From assembly GCA_029203165.1 (NCBI GenBank), contig CP119308.1:1426001-1490000 (forward strand): DNA of 64,000 bases. The letters run 5' to 3'. The notes below the pieces were generated by a model. It was not told the DNA's origin and did no database searches. It saw nothing but the letters and a program-made list of their open reading frames with translations. Positions 44,817-54,069 of this stretch are shown in pieces. The position numbers and the translations under genes are program-made. Position 1 is the stretch's first letter. The number at the start of each line of letters is the position of its first letter. Origin of the DNA: Candidatus Microbacterium colombiense. Its GTDB lineage: Bacteria > Actinomycetota > Actinomycetes > Actinomycetales > Microbacteriaceae.

Positions 44817-45914
44817 TCAACCGGCCGAGACCGGCGTGCGCAGGGCGGCCAGTTCCGGGGCCAATCGCACGAGCAGATCGTTGGCCTCGCGCTCGGCGAT
44901 CGTGACGCGGAACCCTTCGCCGGCGAACGGGCGCACCAGCAGCCCGTGGCTTTCGAGAAGCTCCGCCGCCGCTGTCGTGGCATCGCCGAACGGCACCCAG
45001 ATGAAGTTCGCCTGCGTCTCGGGCAGGTCGATGCCCGCAGCGTGGAAAGCGCTGACGACGCGCTCGCGCTCGGCGATGAGGTCGGCCACGCGGGCCGACA
45101 GCTCACCCTCCGCCTGCAGGGAGGCGACGGCTGCGGCCTGCGCGAGATCCGTGACGCCGAAGGGGATCGCGACCTTGCGCAGCGCCCCGGCGAGACGTTC
45201 GGGCGCGATCGCGTAGCCGACGCGCAGACCCGCGAGCCCGTAGGCCTTCGAGAACGTGTGCGCGACCGCGACGTTCGGATAGCGGCGGAAGTACTCGATG
45301 CCGGAGGGGGAGTCCGCGCGCTCGTTGAAGTGCACGTACGCCTCGTCGATCACGACAGTGATGTCGGCGGGCACAGCGTCGAGGAATGCGGTCAGCTCGT
45401 CTTCGCCGATCGTGGTTCCCGTCGGGTTGTTCGGGTTGCAGACCAGGATGAGCCGTGTGCGCTCGGTGATCGCGGCGCGCATCGCATCAAGGTCGTGCCG
45501 GTGATCGGTGGTGAGGGGGACGGCGACGGGAGTGGCGCCGGCGGCCCGCACGAGCATCGGGTAGGCCTCGAACGACCGCCACGCGAACATGACCTCATCG
45601 CCCTCGCCGGAGGTGGCGCGCATGAGCTGAGAGACGACCTCGACGGATCCGCTGCCCAGCACGATGTTCGCGGGGGACACCTCGAACCGCTCGCACAGGA
45701 GAGCGACGACGGCGGTGGCAGCGGTCTCGGGGTAGCGGTTGATGTTCGTGATCCGGTCGGCGATCGCCGAGGCCACCGACGGCAGGGGCGGATACGGGTT
45801 CTCGTTCGACGAGACCTTGAACACCGCTCCGGCGGGAGCCGACTGCGTCGTCGTCTTCCCGGGCTTGTAGTCCGGGATCGCGCTCAGATCCTCACGCAGT
45901 CTCAGCTCCGACAT
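44817..45914 (-). CDS. HisC/Pat-type aminotransferase (class I/II)
   Basis: 365 residues. The opening LREDLSAIPDYKPGK is typical of the histidinol-phosphate/aromatic aminotransferase (Pat/HisC2) branch. NENPYPPLPSV, the CNPNNPTGTT block, VIDEAYVHF (Asp), and the PLP Lys in HTFSKAYGLAGLRVGY are visible. AAAGGCGGAACG precedes ATG 45914. It is divergent from the Rieske operon and shares the GntR-type operator at 45973-45999, so it probably acts in this pathway rather than in histidine synthesis. Likely converts an aromatic amino acid to its 2-oxo acid. Confidence 0.87.
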   Translation of the reverse strand: MSELRLREDLSAIPDYKPGKTTTQSAPAGAVFKVSSNENPYPPLPSVASAIADRITNINRYPETAATAVVALLCERFEVSPANIVLGSGSVEVVSQLMRATSGEGDEVMFAWRSFEAYPMLVRAAGATPVAVPLTTDHRHDLDAMRAAITERTRLILVCNPNNPTGTTIGEDELTAFLDAVPADITVVIDEAYVHFNERADSPSGIEYFRRYPNVAVAHTFSKAYGLAGLRVGYAIAPERLAGALRKVAIPFGVTDLAQAAAVASLQAEGELSARVADLIAERERVVSAFHAAGIDLPETQANFIWVPFGDATTAAAELLESHGLLVRPFAGEGFRVTIAEREANDLLVRLAPELAALRTPVSAG

Positions 45915-45972
45915 CGTTCCGCCTTTCGATCTTCGCCCGTTTGACAGTCCCGGGCGGGATTCATAGTATCGC

Positions 45973-45999
45973 AATTGACTATATCCAATGTTGTCAATT
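45973..45999. promoter_or_regulatory. Operator B site 1 (GntR-type dyad)
   Basis: TTGA-C-TATAT-CCA-ATGTT-G-TCAA (45975-45997) within AATTGAC...GTCAATT arms, between the divergent aminotransferase and Rieske reductase genes. It aligns base for base in layout with the 23-bp dyad at 50805-50827. Confidence 0.7.
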
Positions 46000-46039
46000 C
46001 GATCAGGGGTGATCGGATGACGGAAGGAGCGGCACGACG

Positions 46040-47008
46040 GTGTCTCAGTTCTCGGCCGAGGTCTCCTCGCAGCCCCTCGACCTCCGGATCCGTGCGATGC
46101 GTCGGGAGGCCGACGATGTGCTGTCCCTCGAACTCGACGACCCGTCCGGCGCTCTTCTGCCGGCATGGACACCGGGCGCGCACATCGATCTGCGCTTCGC
46201 CAACGGCGTCGAGCGCCAGTACTCGCTGTGCTCCGATCCGGCCGACCTCCGCACCTGGCGCATCGCCGTCCTGGCCGAGACTCCGAGCCGCGGAGGCTCC
46301 CGCTACGTGCACCAGACCCTGCGCACGGGAGATCCCGTCACGGCATCCGCTCCCATCAACCACTTCGCGCTCGAAGACGCCGACGCGTATGTGTTCCTCG
46401 CCGGCGGCATCGGGATCACCCCGATCCTGCCGATGATCGCCGAGGCCGACCGCCGGGATATTCCGTGGCGGCTCGCCTACCTCGGTACCCGCAGTGACGG
46501 CATGGCGTTCGTCTCCGCCCCGCACCTCAGCGCGAAGACCGCAAGGCTCGTCAGCCGCGACCGCGAGGAGCGGCTCGACCTGGCCGGCTGGATCGGCGCT
46601 GTGCCGGAAGGCACAGGCGTGTACGCCTGCGGTCCGGCCCGCATGCTCGACGAACTGGAAGAACTCAGCAGCGGATGGCCCCAGGGCGCGTTGCATCTCG
46701 AGCGCTTCCAGGCGAAGGTGTTCGGCGAATCCCAGGGTGCCGACACCTTCGAGGTCGAAGCCAAGGCCTCCGGGCTCATCGTCACGGTCGAACGCGGCTG
46801 CAGCATCCTCGAGATGCTCGAGCAGGCCGGCATCGGCGTGCCGAGCTCGTGCCTCGAGGGCGTGTGCGGCACATGCGAGACGACCGTCATCGACGGCGCC
46901 CCCGAACATCGCGACTCGATCCTCACCCCCGAGGAGCGCGAGAGCAACGAGACCATGATGATCTGCGTCTCCCGCTCCCTCGACTCCACGCTCGTCCTCG
47001 ACATCTGA
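46040..47008 (+). CDS. Rieske oxygenase reductase (FMN/NAD + plant-type 2Fe-2S)
   Basis: 322 residues from GTG 46040. An FMN-binding beta barrel (RQYSLCSDP, for flavin), an NAD domain (FLAGGIGITPILPM; CGPARML), and a C-terminal plant-type ferredoxin with Cys pattern SSCLEGVCGTCETTVI plus a later CVSRS. This is the phthalate-dioxygenase-reductase/VanB order. It passes electrons from NADH to the oxygenase encoded 19 bp downstream. GGAAGGAG lies about 11 bp upstream. Confidence 0.92.
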   Translation: MSQFSAEVSSQPLDLRIRAMRREADDVLSLELDDPSGALLPAWTPGAHIDLRFANGVERQYSLCSDPADLRTWRIAVLAETPSRGGSRYVHQTLRTGDPVTASAPINHFALEDADAYVFLAGGIGITPILPMIAEADRRDIPWRLAYLGTRSDGMAFVSAPHLSAKTARLVSRDREERLDLAGWIGAVPEGTGVYACGPARMLDELEELSSGWPQGALHLERFQAKVFGESQGADTFEVEAKASGLIVTVERGCSILEMLEQAGIGVPSSCLEGVCGTCETTVIDGAPEHRDSILTPEERESNETMMICVSRSLDSTLVLDI

Positions 47009-47027
47009 CATCCGAAACGGAGACAAC

Positions 47028-48230
47028 ATGGACACCGGAACCGCTTATGGCCTCCGCCTGGGGCAGCCCCTCAACGAGCTCGCTCAGGTGGGGCCAGGCA
47101 CCCCCTACGGCGAGGTGCTTCGTCGCTACTGGCATCCGGTGGCGAAGGTAGAGGATGCGACGACGCGTCCGATCTCGCTGCGGGTGCTGGGCGAGGAGCT
47201 CGTGCTGTTCCGCACCAGGAAGGGCAAGCCTGGACTGCTGCACCCGCGATGCATCCACCGTGGCGCGTCGCTGTTCTACGGCGGGGTCGAGGACGAGGGC
47301 ATTCGCTGCTGCTATCACGGCTGGGTGTTCGATACCGAAGGGCACTGCCTCGAGCAGCCCTGCGAGCCCGACCTCGGACTGCACCGCGATCGCGTGCGTC
47401 AGCCCTGGTATCCGGTCGAGGAGCAGTACGGACTGCTCTGGGCATACCTGGGCCCGCCCGACAAGAAGCCCGTGCTGCCGCGCTACGACACGCTCGAAGA
47501 ACTCGCCCCCGGTGAGCAGCTGATCGTGAACGACCAGGGCGTCGGCGGCGGCGGCCCTGCGGTGCTCGACTTCAACTGGCTGCAGCACTGGGAGAACGTG
47601 ATGGACCCGTTCCACGTGCCGATCCTGCATGCCCGTTTCAGCGGGAACCAGTTCACGCCGGAGATGGCACTGATCCCAGAGGTGAGCTACGAGTACACAC
47701 CGCTGGGGGTGCGCTCGATCCAGATGCGCGACCTCGGCGACGGCCGTCAGCTCCGGCGCGTGACCGAGGTCATCTTCCCGAACCTGCGCGTGGTCGCCAG
47801 TCCCAAGCTCAGCTCGGGGCAGACGAACATGATCGGCTGGGTGGTGCCGATGGATGACACGAACTTCCGTATCTTCACGGTGGCCCGTGACGAGGACTCC
47901 GACTTCCTCGCGAAGTTGCGGTCGACGCACGAGGGCAAGCCGTGGAAGGAGCTCACCGAGATCGAGCACCAGCGGCTTCCCGGTGACTACGAGGCCCAGA
48001 AGTCCCAGGGGTCCATCTCGCTGCACTCCGAGGATCACCTGACGACGACAGATCAGGGCATCGCGATGATCCGTCGCATGATGGCCAAGCAGCACCGCGC
48101 GGTCGCCGGGGGAGGCGACCCCGTGGGCGTCTTCTTCGACGAGTCCGAGCGTCTGGTGCGCATCGAGGGTGGCAACTACTTCGAGGGTGAGGCGGATGCT
48201 CCGCTGCTCGCCGAAGCAGTCGACGACTGA
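47028..48230 (+). CDS. Rieske non-heme iron oxygenase, large subunit
   Basis: 400 residues. Rieske motif: Cys75-x-His77 (RCIHRG) and Cys94-x2-His97 (CCYHGW), spacing normal. Mononuclear iron: NWLQHWENVMDPFHVPILH with His196 and His201 and Asp193 bridging to the Rieske center. It belongs to the phenoxybenzoate/vanillate demethylase-like group, with the two-component type (no separate beta subunit seen). It could do O-demethylation, hydroxylation or ring dioxygenation. ATG 47028 has GAAACGGAGACAAC. The operon continues with the degenerate HAD-like gene and an amidohydrolase. Confidence 0.92.
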   Translation: MDTGTAYGLRLGQPLNELAQVGPGTPYGEVLRRYWHPVAKVEDATTRPISLRVLGEELVLFRTRKGKPGLLHPRCIHRGASLFYGGVEDEGIRCCYHGWVFDTEGHCLEQPCEPDLGLHRDRVRQPWYPVEEQYGLLWAYLGPPDKKPVLPRYDTLEELAPGEQLIVNDQGVGGGGPAVLDFNWLQHWENVMDPFHVPILHARFSGNQFTPEMALIPEVSYEYTPLGVRSIQMRDLGDGRQLRRVTEVIFPNLRVVASPKLSSGQTNMIGWVVPMDDTNFRIFTVARDEDSDFLAKLRSTHEGKPWKELTEIEHQRLPGDYEAQKSQGSISLHSEDHLTTTDQGIAMIRRMMAKQHRAVAGGGDPVGVFFDESERLVRIEGGNYFEGEADAPLLAEAVDD

Positions 48231-48250
48231 GATGACGAAGGACGATTGAC

Positions 48251-48769
48251 ATGGCCAAGTACACCGCTCGTCCGCCCCGGGGAGATCGCCCGTTGCTCGT
48301 GCTCGGCATCAGCGGCGTCGTCGTGCTGGAGGGTGAAGCGGCGGTACCGGTCTCGGTGCACCACCTCTCGGCCTGGGGGCGGTGGGTACGCGACGTCGCG
48401 ATCCCGGATGCCGCCGCCACGCGGCTCGCCGAGCTGGCCGAGCGTTTCGAGATCGTCTGGGCCTCGGAGTGGGGGCACAACGCCCACACTGCGTTCCGCC
48501 AGGCGCTCGACCTGCCTGAGGAGCCTTGGCCGTTCCTGCCCGTGCAGTTCGACAAACTGCGGATGATCCGCGACTACGCCGGTGCGTTGCCGTGGGTGTG
48601 GGTGGACGACCCGGTCGTGGATCTGCACGGAGAGGCGCCCGTGTGCGACGACGGCGTGATCGTGCGGGTGGATCCCACGGTCGGCATCCTCGGCGTCGAT
48701 CCGACGGAACTGCGCGCACGGGTTGACCAGCTCGGGCGTCCCGTGCCGGGCGCGGAGGAGCAGGGATGA
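48251..48769 (+). CDS. HAD-like protein lacking the catalytic aspartates
   Basis: 172 residues. The region LLVLGISGVV (15-24) aligns with the first HAD motif, hhhhDxDGxx, but both Asp are replaced (Gly19, Ser21). Later blocks (FEIVWASEWGHNAH; PWVWVDDPVVD) resemble the HAD family used in the Swiss-army-knife RNA-repair group. Without Asp19 the phosphotransfer nucleophile is gone, so it is probably a binding or regulatory protein rather than a phosphatase. It lies 20 bp after the Rieske gene and overlaps the next gene by 4 bp, so it is co-expressed. Confidence 0.7.
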   Translation: MAKYTARPPRGDRPLLVLGISGVVVLEGEAAVPVSVHHLSAWGRWVRDVAIPDAAATRLAELAERFEIVWASEWGHNAHTAFRQALDLPEEPWPFLPVQFDKLRMIRDYAGALPWVWVDDPVVDLHGEAPVCDDGVIVRVDPTVGILGVDPTELRARVDQLGRPVPGAEEQG

Positions 48770-49959
48770 CGGGGGACCCCGCGATCGCCGGCGACGTCGC
48801 GATCATCGGCGGACGGGTCCTCACCGGCCTCGGCGATGACTTCGCCCGTGCCACCGTGCTCGTGCAGGACGGGCGCATCAGCGCCGTCGGGCCCGGCGTG
48901 CGCATCCCTGACAGCACGCCTGTCGTCGACGCGTCCGGAGCCTGGGTGCTCCCCGGTCTGATCGACGCGCACAGTCACATCGGTGCACACGAGGAGGCGA
49001 ACGGGCCGGCGGGATTCGACGGCAGCGAGGTGTCGATGCCGAACACCGCGGGTGTGCGTGCGATCGACGCCGTCAACATCGAGGACATCGCCTTCCGTGA
49101 CGCGCTCGCCGGAGGAGTGACGGCGGTGGTCGTCAAGCCGGGGTCGGGCAACCCGATCGGCGGGCAGAGCGTTGCGATCAAGACGGGGGGAGGACCCGCC
49201 GTCGACGACCGCGTGATCTGCGCCGAAGTCAGCGTGAAGTCCGCGCTCGGCGAGAACCCCAAGGAGACGTACGGCAAGCGTTCACAGCTGCCCTCCACCC
49301 GGCTGGGAGTCGCCTTCGTGATCCGTCAGGCGCTGGTGGACGCGCAGGACTACGTCGCCCGTCGCGCCAAGGCCCAAGACGACGGCGCTCCTTTCGCCCG
49401 TGATCTCGGCAAAGAAGCGCTGGCGAAAGCGTTGTCTGGCGAACTCAGCTGGGATCAGCACGTGCACCGACATGACGACATCGCCACAGCGCTCCGGCTC
49501 GCCGAGGAGTTCGGTCTGCGTCTGGTGCTCAACCATGGCACGGAGGCGCACAAGCTCGCCGATCGCCTCGCAGCGCGGGATGTGCCGGTGATCTTCGGAC
49601 CGGTACTGTCGAGTCGCTCGAAGGTCGAGGTGCGCGAGGCCGATCCGGCCCACCTGGCGACGATCGCGGCGGCGGGCGTGCGCATCGCGTTGACCACGGA
49701 TCACCCGGTCGTCCCGATCGGGCATCTCGCCCTGCAGGCTGCCGTCGCGGTGCGGGCCGGGCTGCCACGCGATGCGGCGATCGCGGCGATGACCGCGTCT
49801 GCGGCCGAGATCGTGCGGATCCACGACCGCGTCGGCGCGCTGGAGGCCGGCCGTGACGGCGATGTCGTGATCTGGTCCGGGGATCCGTTGGAGGTGGCGT
49901 CGATCGTGCGCCGGGTGTTCATCGACGGGCGAGAGGTCTACGCCGCCACAGGGGTCTGA
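48766..49959 (+). CDS. Imidazolonepropionase-like amidohydrolase
   Basis: 397 residues. Metal motif PGLIDAHSHIGAHEE (HxH), carboxylate/Lys region near VVVKPGSGNPIGGQ, His in LNHGTEAHKL, Asp in LTTDHPVVP (D and H). The C-terminal beta domain is regained in GRDGDVVIWSGDPLE. ATG overlaps the upstream stop by 4 bp. It is the last gene of the Rieske unit and converges on the GntR gene (9 bp). Related enzymes hydrolyse cyclic amides; substrate unknown. Confidence 0.88.
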   Translation: MTGDPAIAGDVAIIGGRVLTGLGDDFARATVLVQDGRISAVGPGVRIPDSTPVVDASGAWVLPGLIDAHSHIGAHEEANGPAGFDGSEVSMPNTAGVRAIDAVNIEDIAFRDALAGGVTAVVVKPGSGNPIGGQSVAIKTGGGPAVDDRVICAEVSVKSALGENPKETYGKRSQLPSTRLGVAFVIRQALVDAQDYVARRAKAQDDGAPFARDLGKEALAKALSGELSWDQHVHRHDDIATALRLAEEFGLRLVLNHGTEAHKLADRLAARDVPVIFGPVLSSRSKVEVREADPAHLATIAAAGVRIALTTDHPVVPIGHLALQAAVAVRAGLPRDAAIAAMTASAAEIVRIHDRVGALEAGRDGDVVIWSGDPLEVASIVRRVFIDGREVYAATGV

Positions 49960-49968
49960 CGAGACCGA

Positions 49969-50697
49969 TCAGCGCCCGAGCGTGCGGTGGTCGAGCACGG
50001 CCTTGCGCCCGGCCTCGATGTCGCCGGAGCGGATGGCCTCGATCAGCGCGGTGTGGATGTGCAGGCGCTCGTCGGTGTCCTGGCGGAACCCGGGCACGGC
50101 GAGTGCTTCGTCGCCGGCGGCGCCCGCGGTCTCACCCTCGATGTAGTCGACGAGGTTGAGGTAGAACGTGCGCAGCACGGCGTTCGGCGAGATCTCGGCG
50201 ATCCGGCGGTGCAACCGCCAGTTGCCGTGCAGGCCCTCGATCGGGTCGTGCCAGTGCTCGGTCAGCTCGGCCATCACCGTGTCGAGCTCGGCGATGTCCG
50301 CCTCGGTCCGATGCAGCACGGCGTCGTGCATGACGGCCTCGTCGAGCGCGTCCAGAACCTTGATCACATCGTTCACGGGAGCGCCGGTCTGGCGCAGCCG
50401 CAGCACGCTGTGCGCGAGGCGGATGAGCGGGGACTGGTCGGCGACGAAGATGCCGCCGCCCGGGCCGGGGCGCAGGTCGACGGAGCCGCGGGCGCGCAGC
50501 ACACGCAGCGCCTCGCCGAGGGTGGCCGGTGCGACGCCGAACTGCTCGCACAGCTCCTGCCGCGTGCCGATGCGGTGGCCGGGGGTGAGTCCCTCGGACT
50601 TGATCATCGCCTCGACCTCGGTCACGACCCTGTCGGCCACGGATTGGGCGGGCGCGACGCGCTGGAAGGTTCGCGCTTCCTCCTGGGTGGTGGCCAC
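49969..50697 (-). CDS. GntR-family regulator (FadR/FCD-type), candidate for operator B
   Basis: 242 residues from GTG 50697 (AAGGACGACC before it); an earlier start at 50742 has no site. Winged helix: RIGTRQELCEQFGVAPATL, then GPGGGIFVA, the usual end of the GntR domain. The C-terminal FCD all-helical domain holds ligand-binding His/Asp candidates in LHRRIAEIS and HTALIEAI. It is convergent with the Rieske unit and divergent from the ThDP enzyme operon, where a TGTAT-CTA-ATACA dyad lies 113 bp from its start. FCD regulators normally bind TNGTNNNACNA-like dyads. Confidence 0.88.
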   Translation of the reverse strand: MATTQEEARTFQRVAPAQSVADRVVTEVEAMIKSEGLTPGHRIGTRQELCEQFGVAPATLGEALRVLRARGSVDLRPGPGGGIFVADQSPLIRLAHSVLRLRQTGAPVNDVIKVLDALDEAVMHDAVLHRTEADIAELDTVMAELTEHWHDPIEGLHGNWRLHRRIAEISPNAVLRTFYLNLVDYIEGETAGAAGDEALAVPGFRQDTDERLHIHTALIEAIRSGDIEAGRKAVLDHRTLGR

Positions 50698-50802
50698 GGT
50701 CGTCCTTCTGTCGAGATCGGGGATGTGGAGCGGATCCCTCACATCCTAGGTACCGCGTGACGCTTCCGGGGTGTGACACGAGGCGAAACTGTTATTTGCA
50801 GT

Positions 50803-50829
50803 AATTGAATGTATCTAATACAGTCAATC
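50803..50829. promoter_or_regulatory. Operator B site 2 (TGTAT-CTA-ATACA)
   Basis: TTGA-A-TGTAT-CTA-ATACA-G-TCAA (50805-50827), nearly perfect 23-bp dyad between the GntR gene (minus) and the ThDP enzyme (plus, ATG 50858). Best of the four operator-B sites. Confidence 0.75.
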
Positions 50830-50857
50830 ACGCAATGCTGCTCACGAGAGGAATCAG

Positions 50858-52525
50858 ATGACCGACCCCACCGGTGGCGATCTGCTCGCAGACTCCCTGA
50901 TCAACCAGGGCGTTTCGACGATCTTCGGCATTCCGGGCGTTCAGCTCGATGCCGCCGCAGACGCCCTCCAGTCCCGCACCGACCAGGTCGACTTCATCTG
51001 CGCACGCAATGAGCAGGCGACCACGTACATGGCCGACGGGTACGCGCGCAGCACCGGAGAGGTCGGCGTCGCGATGGTCGTTCCCGGCCCCGGTGTGCTC
51101 AACGCGCTCTCCGGCGTCGCGACCGGCTACTCGGCCAACTCGCCGATGCTGCTGATCGCCGGCCAGATCGACTCGAAGGCCATCGGTCGCGGACTCGGTG
51201 CCCTGCACGAGCTGCCGGACCAGACCGGCATTCTGGAGCGCCTGACCAAGTGGACGGGCACCGCCCGATCCGCCGACGAGATTCCCGGGCTCGTCCGCGA
51301 GGCATTCGTGCAGCTGCGCAGCGGCCGTCCGCGCCCCGTCGCGATCGAGGTGCCGCCGGATGTGCTGGCCGCCACCTCGCGTGCCGCCGCCGCCGAGCTG
51401 GTCGCCGCGGCACCCCTGGTGCCGGATGAGCAGCAGATCCGTGATGCGGCCGCACGGCTCCTCGCGGCCAAGCGTCCGATGATCGTGGTCGGCGGCGGAG
51501 TACTCGCCTCGAACGCCTCGGTCGCCCTGCAGGCCCTCGCCGAAGCCCTCGAGGCTCCGGTGCTGATGACCGAGAACGGACGCGGAGCGCTCGACGCCCG
51601 CCACCGCCTGTCCTTCGACTCCCTGGCGCTGCGCGCGTTCCGTGGGGACGCCGACCTGGTGCTCGCCGTCGGCACGCGCTTCGTGTCGACGTTCGGCACG
51701 CAGGTCGACACCAACGGTGCCCCGGTGATCCTGATCAACGCGGAGGAGGCCGACCTCGGCGCCCCCCGCGCATCCGCCCTGTCGCTGCACGCGGACGCCC
51801 GACTGGCGCTGTCCGCGCTCGCCGCCGAGGTCGGGTCGCCGGCGCAGGAGTCGCGCGAGAGCGAGTTCGCCCGCGTGCGTTCCTGGCTCGCGGAGCAGTT
51901 CGACGACATCGCCCCGCAGCGGGAGTACCTCTCCACGATCCGCGCGGCGCTGCCAGACGACGGCGTGTTCGTGAGCGAATTCACGCAGGTCGGCTACGCG
52001 GCCAGCGCCTGCTACCCGGCCTACCGGCCGCGCACCTACATCGGCCCCGGCTATCAGGGCACGCTCGGCTACGGATTCGCGACGGCGCTCGGTGTGAAGG
52101 CAGCTGATCCCTCTCGCGCCGTGGTCTCGGTCAACGGCGACGGCGGTTTCTCCTGGACGTTGCAGGAGCTCTCCACGGCCAAGCGCTACGGGCTCGGACT
52201 GGTCACGATCGTGTTCCACGACGGCTTCTACGGCAACGTGCGCCGCATCCAGAAGAACCGCTACGGGGCCCGCTACTTCGCCAGCGATCTGACCAACCCG
52301 GACTACGGCGTGCTGGCCGACGCGTTCGGCATCCGCTCCGCCCAGGCGTTCACGCCGCAGGAGCTCGCTGGCGTCCTCGCCGACGCGATCCCCGCCAACG
52401 AGCCGATCCTGATCAACGTGCCGGTGGGGGAGTTCCCCTCTCCGTGGCATCTGATCCACGAGGGCGTGCCGCGTCCGGCACCGCTCGCTCCTGGATCGCA
52501 CCTGATCCAGCGGGCAGGGGTCTGA
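50858..52525 (+). CDS. Thiamine-diphosphate-dependent enzyme (acetolactate synthase/2-oxo acid decarboxylase type)
   Basis: 555 residues, three-domain ThDP fold. Cofactor-activating Glu52 in ARNEQATTY, FAD/DHS-like middle domain (VVGGGVLASNASVAL), and the ThDP Mg motif GDGGFSW (427-433) with Asn460 at the expected spacing. No regulatory subunit gene follows, which argues against acetolactate synthase in valine synthesis. Followed 1 bp later by an aldehyde dehydrogenase, it most likely decarboxylates a 2-oxo acid (for example an arylpyruvate) to an aldehyde (inference). GAGAGGAATCAG precedes the ATG. Confidence 0.88.
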   Translation: MTDPTGGDLLADSLINQGVSTIFGIPGVQLDAAADALQSRTDQVDFICARNEQATTYMADGYARSTGEVGVAMVVPGPGVLNALSGVATGYSANSPMLLIAGQIDSKAIGRGLGALHELPDQTGILERLTKWTGTARSADEIPGLVREAFVQLRSGRPRPVAIEVPPDVLAATSRAAAAELVAAAPLVPDEQQIRDAAARLLAAKRPMIVVGGGVLASNASVALQALAEALEAPVLMTENGRGALDARHRLSFDSLALRAFRGDADLVLAVGTRFVSTFGTQVDTNGAPVILINAEEADLGAPRASALSLHADARLALSALAAEVGSPAQESRESEFARVRSWLAEQFDDIAPQREYLSTIRAALPDDGVFVSEFTQVGYAASACYPAYRPRTYIGPGYQGTLGYGFATALGVKAADPSRAVVSVNGDGGFSWTLQELSTAKRYGLGLVTIVFHDGFYGNVRRIQKNRYGARYFASDLTNPDYGVLADAFGIRSAQAFTPQELAGVLADAIPANEPILINVPVGEFPSPWHLIHEGVPRPAPLAPGSHLIQRAGV

Positions 52526-52526
52526 C

Positions 52527-53966
52527 ATGATCATCGGTCACGACATCGCGGGCATCAGGGAGGACGCCGTGGGGCGCTCCACGATCGATGTCGTCAACCC
52601 GGCCGACGGCAGCGTGATCGCCTCCGTCGTCGCAGGCAGCCCCGCGGATGTGGATCGCGCGGTGGCTGCGGCCGCGGACGCGTTCGGCACCTGGTCGACC
52701 ACGCCGATGGCGCAGCGGATCGTTCACGTCGAGGCGCTCGCCGAGGGGTTGGCGCGCCACCGGGAACGACTCGCTGCGACATTGAGCGCGGAGATGGGGT
52801 CGCCGATCGCGTTCGCGCGTTCCGCTCAGGTGGGGGTCGCGATCGCCGACCTCGCTCGCCTTGTCGATGCCGCCCGCGCGCACGTCGAGCGGGAATCGGT
52901 GTCGAACTCGCTGGTCGTCTCCGAACCTGTCGGCGTGGTCGCCGCGATCACCCCGTGGAACTTCCCGCTGCACCAGATCATGCTCAAGGTCGGCGCGGCG
53001 GTCCTCGCCGGGTGCACCGTGGTGCTCAAGCCCAGTGAGGTCGCACCGCTGAACGCGGCGATCGTGGGCGACATCCTGCGGGAGATCGAGCTGCCGGCAG
53101 GCGTGGTCAACATCGTGCACGGGGACGGCGCCGGCGTCGGGTCCCCGCTGGTCGCCCATCCCGGCGTCGACATGGTGACCTTCACCGGATCGCGCGGGGT
53201 CGGCGAGAGCGTCGCCAGAGCAGCAGCGGCCATGATCAAGAAGGTTGCTCTCGAGCTCGGCGGGAAGTCCGCGGCCATCGTGCTCGACGATGCTCCGCTG
53301 GAGGAATCGGTGCGTTCGGTGCTCGCCTCCTGCTTCGCCAACGCAGGCCAGACCTGTGCGGCCCAGACCAGGGTGCTTGTCCCATCGGACATGCTCGACG
53401 CGTGGCAGGATGCCGCGATCGCTGTCGCGGCGGGTTGGGCGCCCGGCGATCCGGGTGACGAGGCGACGGCCACGGGCCCTGTGGCCTCGGCCCTCCAGCA
53501 GGAGCGGGTGCTCGCGCACATCGCCACCGCGATCTCACAGGGGGCGCGTGTGCTGACCGGCGGTCTCGATATCGTCGAACCGACGGCAGGCGGGGCCTAT
53601 GTGCAGCCCACGATCTTCACGGATGTGACGCCGGAGATGCAGATCTTCCACGAGGAGGTCTTCGGGCCGGTGCTCACGATCACTCCCTACGCCACGGTCG
53701 ATGAGGCTGTCGACCTGGCGAATGACAGCGTGTACGGACTGTCGGGAGGCGTATGGTCGAGCGACCCTCGACGTGCCCTCGACGTGGCTCTGCGCATGCG
53801 CACGGGCACCGTCGGCATCAACGGCGCAGGTCTCGATGTGGGTGCTCCCTTCGGGGGGTACAAGCAGTCGGGCATCGGCCGGGAATGCGGCGTGCACGGG
53901 TTCGAGGAGTTCCTCGAGCTCAAGTCGGTGATGGGCGCCGTTGCCCTTCTCGACGACCCTTCGTGA
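52527..53966 (+). CDS. Aldehyde dehydrogenase
   Basis: 479 residues, class I ALDH. ITPWNFPL (cofactor region), FTGSRGVGESV, catalytic Glu243 in LELGGKS, catalytic Cys277 in NAGQTCAA, and EEVFGPVLTI. It oxidises an aldehyde with NAD(P). It starts 1 bp after the ThDP enzyme stop, so aldehyde made by decarboxylation would be oxidised to an acid. The C-terminal ELKSVM ending is normal length. Confidence 0.93.
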   Translation: MIIGHDIAGIREDAVGRSTIDVVNPADGSVIASVVAGSPADVDRAVAAAADAFGTWSTTPMAQRIVHVEALAEGLARHRERLAATLSAEMGSPIAFARSAQVGVAIADLARLVDAARAHVERESVSNSLVVSEPVGVVAAITPWNFPLHQIMLKVGAAVLAGCTVVLKPSEVAPLNAAIVGDILREIELPAGVVNIVHGDGAGVGSPLVAHPGVDMVTFTGSRGVGESVARAAAAMIKKVALELGGKSAAIVLDDAPLEESVRSVLASCFANAGQTCAAQTRVLVPSDMLDAWQDAAIAVAAGWAPGDPGDEATATGPVASALQQERVLAHIATAISQGARVLTGGLDIVEPTAGGAYVQPTIFTDVTPEMQIFHEEVFGPVLTITPYATVDEAVDLANDSVYGLSGGVWSSDPRRALDVALRMRTGTVGINGAGLDVGAPFGGYKQSGIGRECGVHGFEEFLELKSVMGAVALLDDPS

Positions 53967-54016
53967 CGGCAACAAACCCGAAACACCGCCGTCACGAGCA
54001 CATAAAGAGCAATTCA

Positions 54017-54026
54017 TAACATTCAA
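54017..54026. promoter_or_regulatory. Operator B half-site upstream of binding-protein gene
   Basis: TAACATTCAA, whose reverse complement is TTGAATGTTA, matches the left half of operator B (TTGA-N-TGTAT). It lies in an AT-rich gap 44 bp upstream of the ATG at 54070. The second half is poorly conserved, so this is a weaker call than the dyads at 45973 and 50803. Confidence 0.45.
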
Positions 54027-54069
54027 TTGGGTTGACCCGCACCGTGCGGAACCCGTGAGAGAGGACACC

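Noticed and set aside
44817..45914. Histidine biosynthesis HisC
   Set aside because: No other his gene is nearby, the N-terminus fits the aromatic aminotransferase branch, and it shares an operator with the Rieske operon.
50858..52525. Acetolactate synthase for branched-chain amino acid synthesis
   Set aside because: No small subunit gene, and the gene is coupled to an aldehyde dehydrogenase under a GntR-type operator; a catabolic decarboxylase is more likely.
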